From assembly GCA_900110015.1 (NCBI GenBank), contig FOCD01000002.1:372001-436000 (forward strand): DNA of 64,000 bases. Reading direction: 5' to 3'. The notes under the pieces are model-generated. The model was not told where the DNA came from. It worked only from the letters and a program-made list of their open reading frames with translations, and did not search any database. Positions 25,996 to 34,892 of the stretch are shown here, piece after piece (the stretch's first letter is position 1; each line of letters starts with the position of its first letter). Made by a program: the position numbers and the translations under genes. The DNA comes from Terribacillus saccharophilus. GTDB taxonomy: Bacteria; Bacillota; Bacilli; Bacillales; Amphibacillaceae.

Positions 25996-27114
25996 ATGAA
26001 AGTAATGCTCGTAGACGATGAGCCGTTAGCGCTGCAATTTCTCGAAACACAATTACATAACATAGGAGACTTTACTATTGTCGGTGCTTATCAGACATCA
26101 CGAGGATTGATGGATAGAATTAAGGAGAAGAAACCTGAACTGCTGTTTCTGGACATAAAAATCGGCTCTGTAAATGGTGTTGAACTGGCTGCCACCATAC
26201 AAGAAGAACAGCCGAATTTACCAATTGTTTTTGTTACCGGCTTTCATGAATATGCAGTTCAGGCATTTGAGTTGAATGCTCTGGATTATATTGTGAAGCC
26301 AATTCAAAAGGAAAGATTAAGAAAGACAATCCAGCGCTTGAATACGGAAGTACAGAAAAAAGCATCTGATACACCAATACGCATCAACTGTATGCCAACA
26401 TTGCAATTCTTTCAGAATGGTGAGACATTGCCTGTTCAATGGAGAACATCCAAAGCTAAGGAGGTTTTCTGCTATTTGCTTCATCATGCAGAAAAGCCCG
26501 TACGTAAAGACGTACTGATTGAAGAGTTCTGGGAAGAGAAGGAGCCGGAGAAGGCTTTTACGCAGCTGTATTCCACTATTTATGTAATACGAAAGACATT
26601 TTCAGGATCGCTTCCTAGCCTCTCATTGAGCAGCGCTAATCAGTGCTATCAGCTTCACCTGGGAGATGCTGAAGTCGACGTAATGGAATGGAGCAATAAC
26701 TTAAAACAACTACCGGCATTGAGTGAACATACTCTATCCAGTTATCAAGGACTTTTACGAGAATACAAAGGAGATTATTTCTCTGCAGAAGCTTACATAT
26801 GGGCAGAATCAGAGCAGAGGCAACTGAAAGAGAGCTGGTATAAAACTGCGATACAGGTTGGGTTATTTTTAGAGGCGCAGAACTTAGTGGAAGATGCTAT
26901 TTCCCTTTACTTGCGTATGCAGACGGATTACCCGTATATATCCCACAGTTACATACGACTCATGCATGTATATGATATGGCAGGGGTATCCAGTCAAGTT
27001 GTGCATCAGTATGAACGCTTAATGCAGATGCTTGAGGAAGAATTTGATATTGGTCCGGAAGCAGAACTGGTGGATTGGTACGAAATGTGGAGAGAACAGC
27101 ATATGCAGGCTTAA
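25996..27114 (+). CDS. SARP-type response regulator (receiver + BTAD)
   Basis: A 372-residue response regulator. The receiver spans residues 1-120, with MLVDDEP at the start, phospho-acceptor Asp53 in FLDIK, and the switch Lys in DYIVKPI. Next is a winged-helix trans_reg_C-like segment (RTSKAKEVFCYLLHH--KPVRKDVLIEEFW) and a helical BTAD domain (about 245-370) as in SARP activators. It starts at ATG with GCAGGAGG upstream and lies 17 bases before the kinase gene, so the two form one operon. It is divergent from the giant adhesin, the obvious candidate target. Confidence 0.9.
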   Translation: MKVMLVDDEPLALQFLETQLHNIGDFTIVGAYQTSRGLMDRIKEKKPELLFLDIKIGSVNGVELAATIQEEQPNLPIVFVTGFHEYAVQAFELNALDYIVKPIQKERLRKTIQRLNTEVQKKASDTPIRINCMPTLQFFQNGETLPVQWRTSKAKEVFCYLLHHAEKPVRKDVLIEEFWEEKEPEKAFTQLYSTIYVIRKTFSGSLPSLSLSSANQCYQLHLGDAEVDVMEWSNNLKQLPALSEHTLSSYQGLLREYKGDYFSAEAYIWAESEQRQLKESWYKTAIQVGLFLEAQNLVEDAISLYLRMQTDYPYISHSYIRLMHVYDMAGVSSQVVHQYERLMQMLEEEFDIGPEAELVDWYEMWREQHMQA

Positions 27115-27130
27115 CTAGCAGGAGGACATT

Positions 27131-30106
27131 ATGAAACGTAGCACGAAACTGGTGATTATTTTAGCTTTTGCGGTTGTTTTGACGTTAGGAAGAATCATCT
27201 GGTATCACACGCAGATACCTGATGTTCAGCCTGAAGCAGCTGGCGGACAGCTGGATGCGCGCCAAGTTGATTTTTCAAACAGTCACTCTATAGCACTGGA
27301 TGGAGATTGGAAGCAGACAGGCAAAGCTGATAATCCTCTTTATACACAGCTGCCAAAGTATATGCAGTCAGAAGCAGCAGGTACTTATGAAATAACTATA
27401 CAAACCGGTGAGCAAGCTGATCACTATGCCCTGTCCATCCGATCTCTTTATTCCAATTTCTCGGTATATGCCAATGATCAGCTAGTTTACCAAACAACAG
27501 ATTTCGAAAATGGACCGCCCACTCCGGTTGCTATTACCGATTTACGCGCAAATGAGAACGATCAACTTAAAATCAGACTTACGTTTGATGAATTCCACGG
27601 CAATGAGCGGGACCGTTCATTAATTAATGTAAGATTCGGCTCGTCTCAGCAGATTCAAAAGGAGACATATCAAGCAGGCTTACTCCAATTTTTCGTTGCT
27701 GCCATCATATTTATCCATGCGTTGTATGCATTTGTACTCTATTTAATGAAACCAAAGAAAATTGGTACCTTATTCTTTTCGGTTGCTGCAATATTGGCGA
27801 GTCTGGCTGTCGTGACTTCTGATTACAATACTTTAGGCTACGTTATGCCGCTGAGTCACGAATGGTATGTGAGGACTATTTACTTTAGCTACGTTGGATT
27901 AAGTTTTTTCTTTCTGCTTTTTGTTGTCTTTACCTTTACAAAAGCTGCTTCCAAGTGGCCATTTAAAGTTCTTTATTTGCTTTTTACTGCGTATTTAATT
28001 TATATCCTTGCAGCACCGATTGAAATAGTGCGGTATGTTATTGGAATCGCTATCTCCTTAGTAGTAGCTTTCACCCTTATATTCTGGATTTTATTCCGTA
28101 CTGTTTTTCTCAGCAAAGAGAGAGCTTTACCACTGTTCTTAGCTGGTGCCGCCGTTGTCTCTCATGTAGCTTGGACTATTGTTGTAGGAAATCTCCCTTT
28201 CTTGAAGGATACCTTGCAAGCTGCTATCAAAGCCGGTTTTTACCCTTTTGATATTACAATTGCTTTAGTATGCTTCTGCAGCTTCTGGTTCCTGCGCTTT
28301 TTCCAGACAGAAACAGAGAATGAGCAATATATTGAGCAACTCGAAGTTGAACAGAAACGGAAAGATCAATTCTTAGCGAATACATCTCACGAACTGCGCA
28401 CACCTTTGCACGGAATGATGAATATGGTTCAAAACGTTTTGGAACAAGAAAATAAATTAACGAATCAAAGCAGATATCAACTTGAACTTATCCACACACT
28501 CAGTCGTAAGATGTCCTATCTTATAAACGACTTGATTGATGTCAATCAGCTGAAGTCCAATAAGATCCGTTTGGAACCTTCTTCTATCTCCATCGAACCG
28601 ATCTTGGTCGGAACTGCCGATATGCTCCGTTTTATGGCAGATGAAAAGGATGTAACTATTCATATGCGATTGTCGGAAAGCGTTCCTTACATATATGCAG
28701 ATGAACATCGAGTCACACAGATCGTGACAAATATGCTTCACAACGCGCTGAAGTTTACCCCGGCAGGAAACATCACCATTGAAGTTTCATCAGATGCTTC
28801 CCATCTCTATGTCAAGGTAATCGATACTGGTATAGGAATGGATGCAAAGACACAAGCAAGAATTTTTATTCCTTATGAAAAAGGTGAAAATTCTATATCT
28901 GAAAGCGAGGGAATTGGTCTGGGGCTTAGTATCAGCAGACAGCTGGCCGAGCTACATGGAGGTTCATTGACTGCAGAGTCAGTTCTCGGAGAAGGTTCTG
29001 TTTTTACACTCAGCTTGCCACTCGATGCAGATCGGACAGAATTATACAAAGTAAAAACAATGTCCCTCATCGAATCCGCCGCTTCTGAACAGCTCTCTGA
29101 ACCGCATATTCAAGCTTTCAGCGGGTATCGTATTCTTGCAATAGATGATGATCCTGTAAATTTAATGGTTTTAAAACAAGCACTAGAAGCAGATGGATAC
29201 CAGATTAGTACAACTGCATCAGCAACAGAGTTTGTCCATCAATTAGATACTTACAGATGGGATCTACTTATTATTGATGTGATGATGCCCGAGATTTCGG
29301 GCTTCCGATTAACGAAAAGAATCCGTAGTCGCTACAGCCTTACTGAATTACCTGTTTTACTGCTAACTGCCCGATCTCAGCCTGAAGATGTGTATGCAGG
29401 TTTTCAAGCAGGTGCCAACGAGTATGTATCAAAACCAGTGGATATGCTCGAGTTGAAAATGCGTATCAAATCACTGCTGGAACTAAAGAGCTCAATTGAG
29501 GATCGACTCAGTATGGAAGCAGCCTGGCTGCAAGCACAGATTCACCCGCACTTTTTGTTTAATACATTGAATACAATCGGAGCATTAAGTGCGATTGATA
29601 ATGACCGAATGCTGCGGCTGCTTCAGGAGTTCGGCAACTACTTGCAAGCAAGTTTCAATGGAAACAATCTGTCTAGCAGTATTCCCATCGAGAAAGAAAT
29701 GGATTTGGTCCGATCTTATTTATATATCCAAAAGGAACGCTTTGGAGAAAGGCTGCAAGTTAACTGGGAGATTGACCATAACATTCAATTTAGCCTCCCT
29801 CCCCTGACGCTGCAGCCCTTGGTTGAGAATGCCATTCTCCATGGCTTACAGCCAAAAGAAGATGGTGGCACGATCCTGATTCATCTGTTTAGAAAAGGAA
29901 ACAACGCTTTTATTCAAATTAAAGATGACGGGATTGGCATTCCTCCCGATAAACAGCGACTATTACATCCATTTGATGGTCACAGAAATAGTATTGGTCT
30001 AATCAATACCCATATCCGACTACAAAAGCTTAATGGCTGCGGGCTGATCCTATGCAGTGAAGAGGGATTAGGGACAACAATACAAATCAGCATTCCCCTA
30101 GGATAA
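27131..30106 (+). CDS. Hybrid sensor histidine kinase with two kinase modules
   Basis: A 991-residue membrane sensor. A signal-anchor helix is followed by an extracellular beta-sandwich (about 45-180) and seven helices (about 185-395), the 7TMR-DISM layout. Inside are HisKA with His420 in SHELRTP, a HATPase with N and G boxes (NALKFT, DTGIGM, GIGLGLSI), a receiver with Asp716 in IIDVMMPE and Lys in VSKPVD, then a second LytS-type kinase with His807 in HPHFLFNTL and its own HATPase (NAILHGL, DDGIGI). It partners with the preceding regulator. AGCAGGAGG precedes the ATG. The two phospho-acceptor systems could receive different inputs or act in relay. Confidence 0.93.
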   Translation: MKRSTKLVIILAFAVVLTLGRIIWYHTQIPDVQPEAAGGQLDARQVDFSNSHSIALDGDWKQTGKADNPLYTQLPKYMQSEAAGTYEITIQTGEQADHYALSIRSLYSNFSVYANDQLVYQTTDFENGPPTPVAITDLRANENDQLKIRLTFDEFHGNERDRSLINVRFGSSQQIQKETYQAGLLQFFVAAIIFIHALYAFVLYLMKPKKIGTLFFSVAAILASLAVVTSDYNTLGYVMPLSHEWYVRTIYFSYVGLSFFFLLFVVFTFTKAASKWPFKVLYLLFTAYLIYILAAPIEIVRYVIGIAISLVVAFTLIFWILFRTVFLSKERALPLFLAGAAVVSHVAWTIVVGNLPFLKDTLQAAIKAGFYPFDITIALVCFCSFWFLRFFQTETENEQYIEQLEVEQKRKDQFLANTSHELRTPLHGMMNMVQNVLEQENKLTNQSRYQLELIHTLSRKMSYLINDLIDVNQLKSNKIRLEPSSISIEPILVGTADMLRFMADEKDVTIHMRLSESVPYIYADEHRVTQIVTNMLHNALKFTPAGNITIEVSSDASHLYVKVIDTGIGMDAKTQARIFIPYEKGENSISESEGIGLGLSISRQLAELHGGSLTAESVLGEGSVFTLSLPLDADRTELYKVKTMSLIESAASEQLSEPHIQAFSGYRILAIDDDPVNLMVLKQALEADGYQISTTASATEFVHQLDTYRWDLLIIDVMMPEISGFRLTKRIRSRYSLTELPVLLLTARSQPEDVYAGFQAGANEYVSKPVDMLELKMRIKSLLELKSSIEDRLSMEAAWLQAQIHPHFLFNTLNTIGALSAIDNDRMLRLLQEFGNYLQASFNGNNLSSSIPIEKEMDLVRSYLYIQKERFGERLQVNWEIDHNIQFSLPPLTLQPLVENAILHGLQPKEDGGTILIHLFRKGNNAFIQIKDDGIGIPPDKQRLLHPFDGHRNSIGLINTHIRLQKLNGCGLILCSEEGLGTTIQISIPLG

Positions 30107-30108
30107 CA

Positions 30109-30168
30109 AACAAGAAGACCAGCGACCTTGAAGTGCACTTCACCTTTAAGGCTGCTGGTCTTCTTGTT
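30109..30168. terminator. Long bidirectional terminator (kinase / YvrJ)
   Basis: A perfect 15-bp outer stem, AACAAGAAGACCAGC against its complement (30154-30168), with an inner GAAGTGCACTTC palindrome. It separates convergent genes. Confidence 0.85.
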
Positions 30169-30301
30169 ATTTCAGCTTCTCCGGCAAACTATGAATGGAA
30201 GCAATCAGCGTATTCAACTTATTCTCGATCCGGTGCATCAAATAGAATGTGACAGCTGCCGGAAATCCGAATTCTTTTATGATCGCAAGCCATGGCTCCA
30301 T
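30167..30301 (-). CDS. yvrJ: YvrJ family small protein, 44 aa
   Basis: The minus strand encodes 44 residues beginning MEPWLAIIKEFGFPAAVTFY and containing LMHRIENKLNTLI. This is the YvrJ pattern: a short membrane-inserting helix with a GFP motif, then an amphipathic R-E-KL segment. GAGAGGAGG precedes the ATG. Function is not established. It follows the DUF2922 and DUF1659 genes, the constant partners of YvrJ in Bacillaceae, but an intervening hairpin may lower its expression. Confidence 0.88.
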   Translation of the reverse strand: MEPWLAIIKEFGFPAAVTFYLMHRIENKLNTLIASIHSLPEKLK

Positions 30302-30321
30302 CTCGTACGCCTCCTCTCTTA

Positions 30322-30359
30322 TTTAAAAAGGAGTGCAGCTCACAACAGCTGCACTCCTT
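30322..30359 (-). terminator. Hairpin/terminator between DUF2922 and yvrJ
   Basis: Minus-strand stem AAGGAGTGCAGCT against AGCTGCACTCCTT, then TTTTTAAAT. It may give differential expression rather than a complete stop. Confidence 0.8.
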
Positions 30360-30364
30360 GGGGA

Positions 30365-30574
30365 TTAAAATACTTCCTGAACAGTACGATCGACGATACG
30401 AGCAGCTTTTTTCGAGACAAGCGGTCCGCCGCTTGATGAAATGACATTCTGCGTGAGAATCGCATCCATCGCCTGATTGATTGCTGCCTCGTCGAATGGT
30501 TCAACGGGCTGCTCCAAGCTGATGGTCACAGTCTTGCCAGCTTCATTTAGAAACTGCAGATCAAGCTTCTTCAT
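30365..30574 (-). CDS. DUF2922 family small protein
   Basis: A 69-residue protein with the family pattern KKLDLQFLNEAGKTVTISLEQP and a C-terminal KKAARIVDRTV segment. The family is widespread in spore formers next to DUF1659 and YvrJ and has no assigned activity. AAGGAGGAATAATGC precedes the ATG. It lies 25 bases after the DUF1659 gene. Confidence 0.85.
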   Translation of the reverse strand: MKKLDLQFLNEAGKTVTISLEQPVEPFDEAAINQAMDAILTQNVISSSGGPLVSKKAARIVDRTVQEVF

Positions 30575-30599
30575 GCATTATTCCTCCTTTTTTGTCGAA

Positions 30600-30827
30600 T
30601 TAAGATTCACGCAGAATAGAGTGATCGTTCTTCTCTACTGCGTACAAATTGCGTTGCTGCAATGGAACCAATGCATCGGCGAATGCCTGCAGCTCATCCG
30701 GTGTCGCATCAAGTCTGATGTTGTTAAAAGATTTTGTTTTGTATTTGTCTTTTCCTGTGTCCGGATCCACGCCATCGTACAATACGATGCTAAGGCGCGT
30801 TTTATTATGGGTTGCAATAACTGCCAT
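30600..30827 (-). CDS. DUF1659 family small protein
   Basis: A 75-residue protein with the DUF1659 pattern: an opening strand with TRLSIVLYDG, then DKYKTKSFNNIRLDATPDELQAFADAL and an N-L--VEKND end. The role is unknown; it is the first gene of the DUF1659-DUF2922-YvrJ set. GAAAGGAGGGGAG precedes the ATG. Confidence 0.86.
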   Translation of the reverse strand: MAVIATHNKTRLSIVLYDGVDPDTGKDKYKTKSFNNIRLDATPDELQAFADALVPLQQRNLYAVEKNDHSILRES

Positions 30828-31077
30828 GTTTCTCCCCTCCTTTCACAGCTATAATCGGAGCGTCCCCCGAAAAAGTGTGGAAAAAGTTTAGAAAAATGAT
30901 CGCAAACACGGCCTAAGCCCAGTAACAACCGGGAAAGGCTTGTAATATAATAGTAATTTTACGTCGTTACTGTTTCATAGTACAATTAAGGTTAGCATGT
31001 TCTGCTGACAGGTAGACTTTACCAGCAAAATTAATGAATAAACATACAGATACATCAGTAAATAAAGGAGTTTAATC

Positions 31078-32391
31078 ATGACAAGAAGGTCACCTTACCA
31101 ACCACAGCCACCCAGGCGAAAAGTGAAGAAAAAAGTAAATAAAAAACGAATTATAATGCTTCTCCTCATCCCGATTTTAATCCTTGGAGCAGGCGGAGCA
31201 GCATATGCTGCCCATCTATTTAATTCTGCTGCCACTGCGATCAATAAGGCTCACGTCGCAGATACACGGGATAAATCGGCATTACGAGATGAAGTTGTTG
31301 ACCCCGTCGAAGACAATGTTTCGATTCTATTCATGGGAGTAGACGACAGTGATACACGAGATGAAGGAAATTCACGCTCTGATGCGATGATTCTTGCTAC
31401 TTTCAATAAGAAAGAACATAGCGTAGATCTTTTGAGCATCCCGCGTGACTCATACGTGTACGTACCGGAAGTCGATCGTCAGACGAAAATCACCCATGCA
31501 CACGCTTATGGCGGTGCCCAGGCAAGCGTGGAGACGGTTGAAAACTTCCTTAACGTCCCAGTCGACTATTATGCAGAAATCAACTTTAACGCCTTCATGG
31601 ACATTATTGATACACTTGGCGGTATTGATGTGGAAGTTCCTTACGAGCTGTATGAGCAGAACTCGAAGGATCAGAAAGATGCTATTCATCTGGAAGAAGG
31701 AATGCAAGAGCTTAATGGTGAAGAAGCACTAGCGCTTGCGCGTACCCGTCATTACGATAACGATATTGAACGCGGAAAACGCCAGCAAGAAATCATTAAG
31801 GCAATGATCACTAAAGCATCATCAGCAGGCGCAGTATTCAAGTATGATAATCTAATTAACGATGTTGGCGATAACCTAAGTACAAGTCTTACATTTGATC
31901 AAATCAAGAGTTTCATCTCTTATGGCACAAGCAATGACCTGAAAATTAACACGTTGAATCTTGATGGCACCGGTGGTAAGCTATCTGACGGCATTTGGTA
32001 TTACCAAGTTGATCCAACTTCTCTGGCTGATGTCCAAAAGCAACTTCGCGAACATCTTGGTCTGTCTGAAGAAGTAGACACAGATAGCGTGGAAACGGAT
32101 GGCAGCGGAGTTTACGATGATAGTACCGGTACAACAGATGGTACTAGTACGACTGATAGCACTGGCACAACTGATAGCACTGGCACGACTGATAGCACTG
32201 GCACGACTGATAGCACTGGTACGACTGATAGCACTGGTACGACTGGTAGCACTGGTACGACTGATAGTACTGGTGCAACAGACAGCACTGGTACAACAGA
32301 TAGTACTGGTACAACAGATAGTACTGGTACAACAGATAGTACTGGTACAACAGACAGTACTGGTACAACAGATACGTATACTACTGAATAA
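31078..32391 (+). CDS. LytR-CpsA-Psr (LCP) family glycopolymer transferase
   Basis: A 437-residue membrane-anchored LCP enzyme, the class that transfers undecaprenyl-linked teichoic acids or polysaccharides to peptidoglycan. A basic N-terminus and one helix (about 22-46) precede the LCP core with DDSDTRDEGNSRSDAMI, LSIPRDSYV, KITHAHAYGG and ALARTRHYDNDIERGKRQQ, which hold the pyrophosphate-binding Asp and Arg residues. The last 100 residues are repeats of STGTTD. AAAGGAG precedes the ATG. It heads the teichoic acid locus, so WTA attachment is its likely job. Confidence 0.92.
   Translation: MTRRSPYQPQPPRRKVKKKVNKKRIIMLLLIPILILGAGGAAYAAHLFNSAATAINKAHVADTRDKSALRDEVVDPVEDNVSILFMGVDDSDTRDEGNSRSDAMILATFNKKEHSVDLLSIPRDSYVYVPEVDRQTKITHAHAYGGAQASVETVENFLNVPVDYYAEINFNAFMDIIDTLGGIDVEVPYELYEQNSKDQKDAIHLEEGMQELNGEEALALARTRHYDNDIERGKRQQEIIKAMITKASSAGAVFKYDNLINDVGDNLSTSLTFDQIKSFISYGTSNDLKINTLNLDGTGGKLSDGIWYYQVDPTSLADVQKQLREHLGLSEEVDTDSVETDGSGVYDDSTGTTDGTSTTDSTGTTDSTGTTDSTGTTDSTGTTDSTGTTGSTGTTDSTGATDSTGTTDSTGTTDSTGTTDSTGTTDSTGTTDTYTTE
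32119..32375 (+). repeat. 18-bp tandem repeat coding STGTTD
   Basis: About 13 six-codon units at the 3' end of the LCP gene, varying between ACTGGTACGACTGATAGC and ACTGGTACAACAGATAGT. Two DNA variants form separate runs, so recent unit duplication is likely. Confidence 0.88.
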
Positions 32392-32402
32392 GGTATAAAT
32401 TA

Positions 32403-32436
32403 AAAAAGGATCGAACCCATTGGTTCGATCCTTTTT
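32403..32436. terminator. Bidirectional terminator (LCP gene / glucosyltransferase)
   Basis: Stem AAAAAGGATCGAACC against GGTTCGATCCTTTTT with a CATT loop. A second weak hairpin at 32498-32520 abuts the glycosyltransferase end. Confidence 0.92.
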
Positions 32437-32520
32437 ACATACATTTAATCTAATACTTACATTGCTATAACAAGCAACTCAGTCAGAAGTGTTAATATAT
32501 AGAAAGCGATTATCTATATA

Positions 32521-34068
32521 TTATGCTTTGCGGGAAAGAGATTCTAACATATCTACCCATTTTCCAAGAACAACTTCATTGGAATACTTAGAGACCACTT
32601 GCTTCCGGCCTTCTTCGCCCATTTTCAAAGCAATGTCTTTATTTCTGAGTAAATAAATTATCTTTTCAGCGAGTTTCTCTTTATTCTCTAGCTCAACTAC
32701 AAAGCCAGAAGTCTCATTATCAACAATATCCGTTGCGCCATAATTAAAATCATATGTTACTACAGGCGTACCGTGCTGTAATGATTCTACTGCTGCAAGA
32801 GGCAGCCCTTCATAATTAGATGTCAGCAAGCTTAAAGTGGCCTTCTTGATTTCTTGCTTAATATCCTTTGAATAACCTCTGAGGAAAATGTGATTTTCCA
32901 TATTATGCTTTTTGATACTATCTTCAAGCTTACTAAGCTCACGGCCTTTGCCGAAGATATTGATCTTAGCATCAGGAATCTCATTAGTAACTAGATGGAA
33001 CATTTCAACTGCTCTTTGCAGGTTCTTCTGTGGTTCCAAACGAGTAACCATGATCACTTCATTTTCATTTTTTTGAACAGGTTCATGTTCAGCAATCGTG
33101 ATTGCATTTGGGATTACATAAATATTGTTATGATCACCATATTGTCTTTGGATATCTTCTTTTTGCTTTTCAGTAAGAACAATTAGCGCATCCAACTTTT
33201 TGATTTTGCTAAATACATCATTATACTTTGCTTTTACCTTGCTGCCGTAAGTATATGGTGCTTCAAAATGGTTATTGTGTACAAAGTAAGCTCTAACAGC
33301 TTTTTTCTTATCAACAGCCATTACTTTTAAGCCACTGCCTTGTCCATTTGTAATGAATAGTGGCAGATTCTTACCGATTCTGTACTTAACTGCAATTTCA
33401 TTTAACCAATGCTTATCGTGAGCTCTATTGCCGTTAAAGTGGATAACTTCATTACTGTTTCTATCGAACAAGAATACTTGTCCTGGGTTACCTTCTTCGT
33501 CATGATATCTTGTCATGTAGCAGTAGCCATCAGATGTATAGAAAGACTCTCTCGCAACATTTTTGGTAGCAGAGCTATAAAATTGCTTTCTCAACACATA
33601 CTTTCTTGGGCTGAAGTCGATTCGGTACTCTATATTTCTAATAGCATCAATATACTCTATAGCAATTAGTTTATCTTTATCTTCGTTATAATATTTTGTT
33701 TTAGTTAATGCACCATCTTTAAAGTAGTGAATGACGTTAGCATCATCCTTATCAACTGTATACAGATACTCGGCAGTTTCAACCGGAAGTTCACTATCAT
33801 ACAAGTCTGTATTTATATGATTAGAAAGAGTATTCAATTCAGCATAATACTCATATTTATTAATATGATGAACATCGTTATATACTCTGTTCATACCTTT
33901 TAATTCATTGAATATCTCTTCATATTGAGGCTGGAAGTCAAAGCTTGTGATAGAAACATCATAGCCTGCATCAGTGAACATCTTTGATTGGTTGAAAGTT
34001 GCTACAGTAACTCCACCAGACTCTGGGGCAATTCCGTAAGTTACAAGAAATACTTTATTTTTTTTCAT
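32521..34068 (-). CDS. TagE/TarM-like wall teichoic acid glycosyltransferase (GT4)
   Basis: A 515-residue retaining glycosyltransferase. The N-terminus (FLVTYGIAPESGGVT) is a GT-B start, residues about 90-230 form the beta-rich insertion seen in TarM and TagE, and the C-terminal half has VTRLEPQKNL, the donor-binding SNYEGLPLAAVESLQ and GTPVVTYDF. Such enzymes add glucose or GlcNAc to the glycerol- or ribitol-phosphate chain inside the cell. It is 15 bases downstream of tagA, with a good GGAG site. The added sugar cannot be decided from sequence. Confidence 0.83.
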   Translation of the reverse strand: MKKNKVFLVTYGIAPESGGVTVATFNQSKMFTDAGYDVSITSFDFQPQYEEIFNELKGMNRVYNDVHHINKYEYYAELNTLSNHINTDLYDSELPVETAEYLYTVDKDDANVIHYFKDGALTKTKYYNEDKDKLIAIEYIDAIRNIEYRIDFSPRKYVLRKQFYSSATKNVARESFYTSDGYCYMTRYHDEEGNPGQVFLFDRNSNEVIHFNGNRAHDKHWLNEIAVKYRIGKNLPLFITNGQGSGLKVMAVDKKKAVRAYFVHNNHFEAPYTYGSKVKAKYNDVFSKIKKLDALIVLTEKQKEDIQRQYGDHNNIYVIPNAITIAEHEPVQKNENEVIMVTRLEPQKNLQRAVEMFHLVTNEIPDAKINIFGKGRELSKLEDSIKKHNMENHIFLRGYSKDIKQEIKKATLSLLTSNYEGLPLAAVESLQHGTPVVTYDFNYGATDIVDNETSGFVVELENKEKLAEKIIYLLRNKDIALKMGEEGRKQVVSKYSNEVVLGKWVDMLESLSRKA

Positions 34069-34083
34069 TGGTATTCTCCTTAC

Positions 34084-34818
34084 TTAATGGGATCTTTTGT
34101 TTTTTAAGATTTCAAATATGAATAGTGGGAGCTGTATCATTCGCTTCCATCTAGCAGGTTCTTTGAGTAAACGATAGAACCACTCTAAATTTAGCTTTTG
34201 CCATACTTTAGGTGCTCGCTTTGCATTTCCTGCAATAATATCAAAACTTCCACCTACACCCATAAAGATTCCTTTGTCGAATAACGGAAGGTAAGTAGAA
34301 ATCCATTGCTCTTGCTTAGGAAAACCCATTGCGACAAAGATCAAATCTGGATTAGAGTTTTTTACGGACTTGACTACCTCTTCGTCAAGAATATCAATAT
34401 AACCATGATGAAAGCCAGCAATATGTAACTCCGGGTAATCTGACTTTACATTTTTTATTGTTTTCTCAATAGTCGATTCTGAAGCCCCTAAAAAGTAACA
34501 GGACAACTGCTTTGTTTGTGCAATTCCGAGCAAATCCTGCATGACTTCAAATCCTGGTACCCGAGATTGTATTGGCGTCCCCAGCATTTTGGAAGCATAA
34601 ATAATTCCAATTCCATCTGCTATTACATAGTCAGCATCTAATAATGATTGTTTAAATTGTGCATTTACCTTTGTTTCCATCATAAATTCAGGATTAGCTG
34701 TTACTACGAAACGTTTCCGCTTTGCTAAAAGATCCGGCACTAAACGATCATTCAAGAATGATTCTTTTGTCGTATTCAGAAATGGGACATCCATTAATTT
34801 CACTTTTTTATCTTCCAT
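34084..34818 (-). CDS. tagA: N-acetylmannosaminyltransferase TagA (WecG/TagA/CpsF, GT26)
   Basis: A 244-residue GT26 enzyme that adds ManNAc to undecaprenyl-PP-GlcNAc, the second step of teichoic acid linkage-unit synthesis. Conserved features are VTANPEFMM, ADGIGIIYASKMLG, RVPGFEVM, the FVAMGFPKQEQW motif and GVGGSFDIIAGNAKRAPKVWQKLNLEWFYRLL at the C-terminus (given here as family landmarks GGSFD and RAP--W). ATG 34818 has GGAAGGTG upstream. tagE-like follows at 15 bases. Confidence 0.93.
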   Translation of the reverse strand: MEDKKVKLMDVPFLNTTKESFLNDRLVPDLLAKRKRFVVTANPEFMMETKVNAQFKQSLLDADYVIADGIGIIYASKMLGTPIQSRVPGFEVMQDLLGIAQTKQLSCYFLGASESTIEKTIKNVKSDYPELHIAGFHHGYIDILDEEVVKSVKNSNPDLIFVAMGFPKQEQWISTYLPLFDKGIFMGVGGSFDIIAGNAKRAPKVWQKLNLEWFYRLLKEPARWKRMIQLPLFIFEILKNKRSH

Positions 34819-34854
34819 GTAAAGTACACCTTCCAAGCACTAAGTCAGAAGTAA

Positions 34855-34890
34855 AAACGAAAGACGACTATTATTTAATAGTCATCTTTT
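34855..34890 (-). terminator. Terminator after tagH
   Basis: Minus-strand stem AAAGATGACTATT against AATAGTCGTCTTT, then CGTTTTTAC. It ends the tagG-tagH unit, with possible read-through into tagA. Confidence 0.78.
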
Positions 34891-34892
34891 CA

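Noticed and set aside
32119-32375. A CRISPR array at the 18-bp repeats.
   Set aside because: There are no spacers; the repeats are contiguous codons of the LCP gene. Frames on the opposite strand here are also only shadows.
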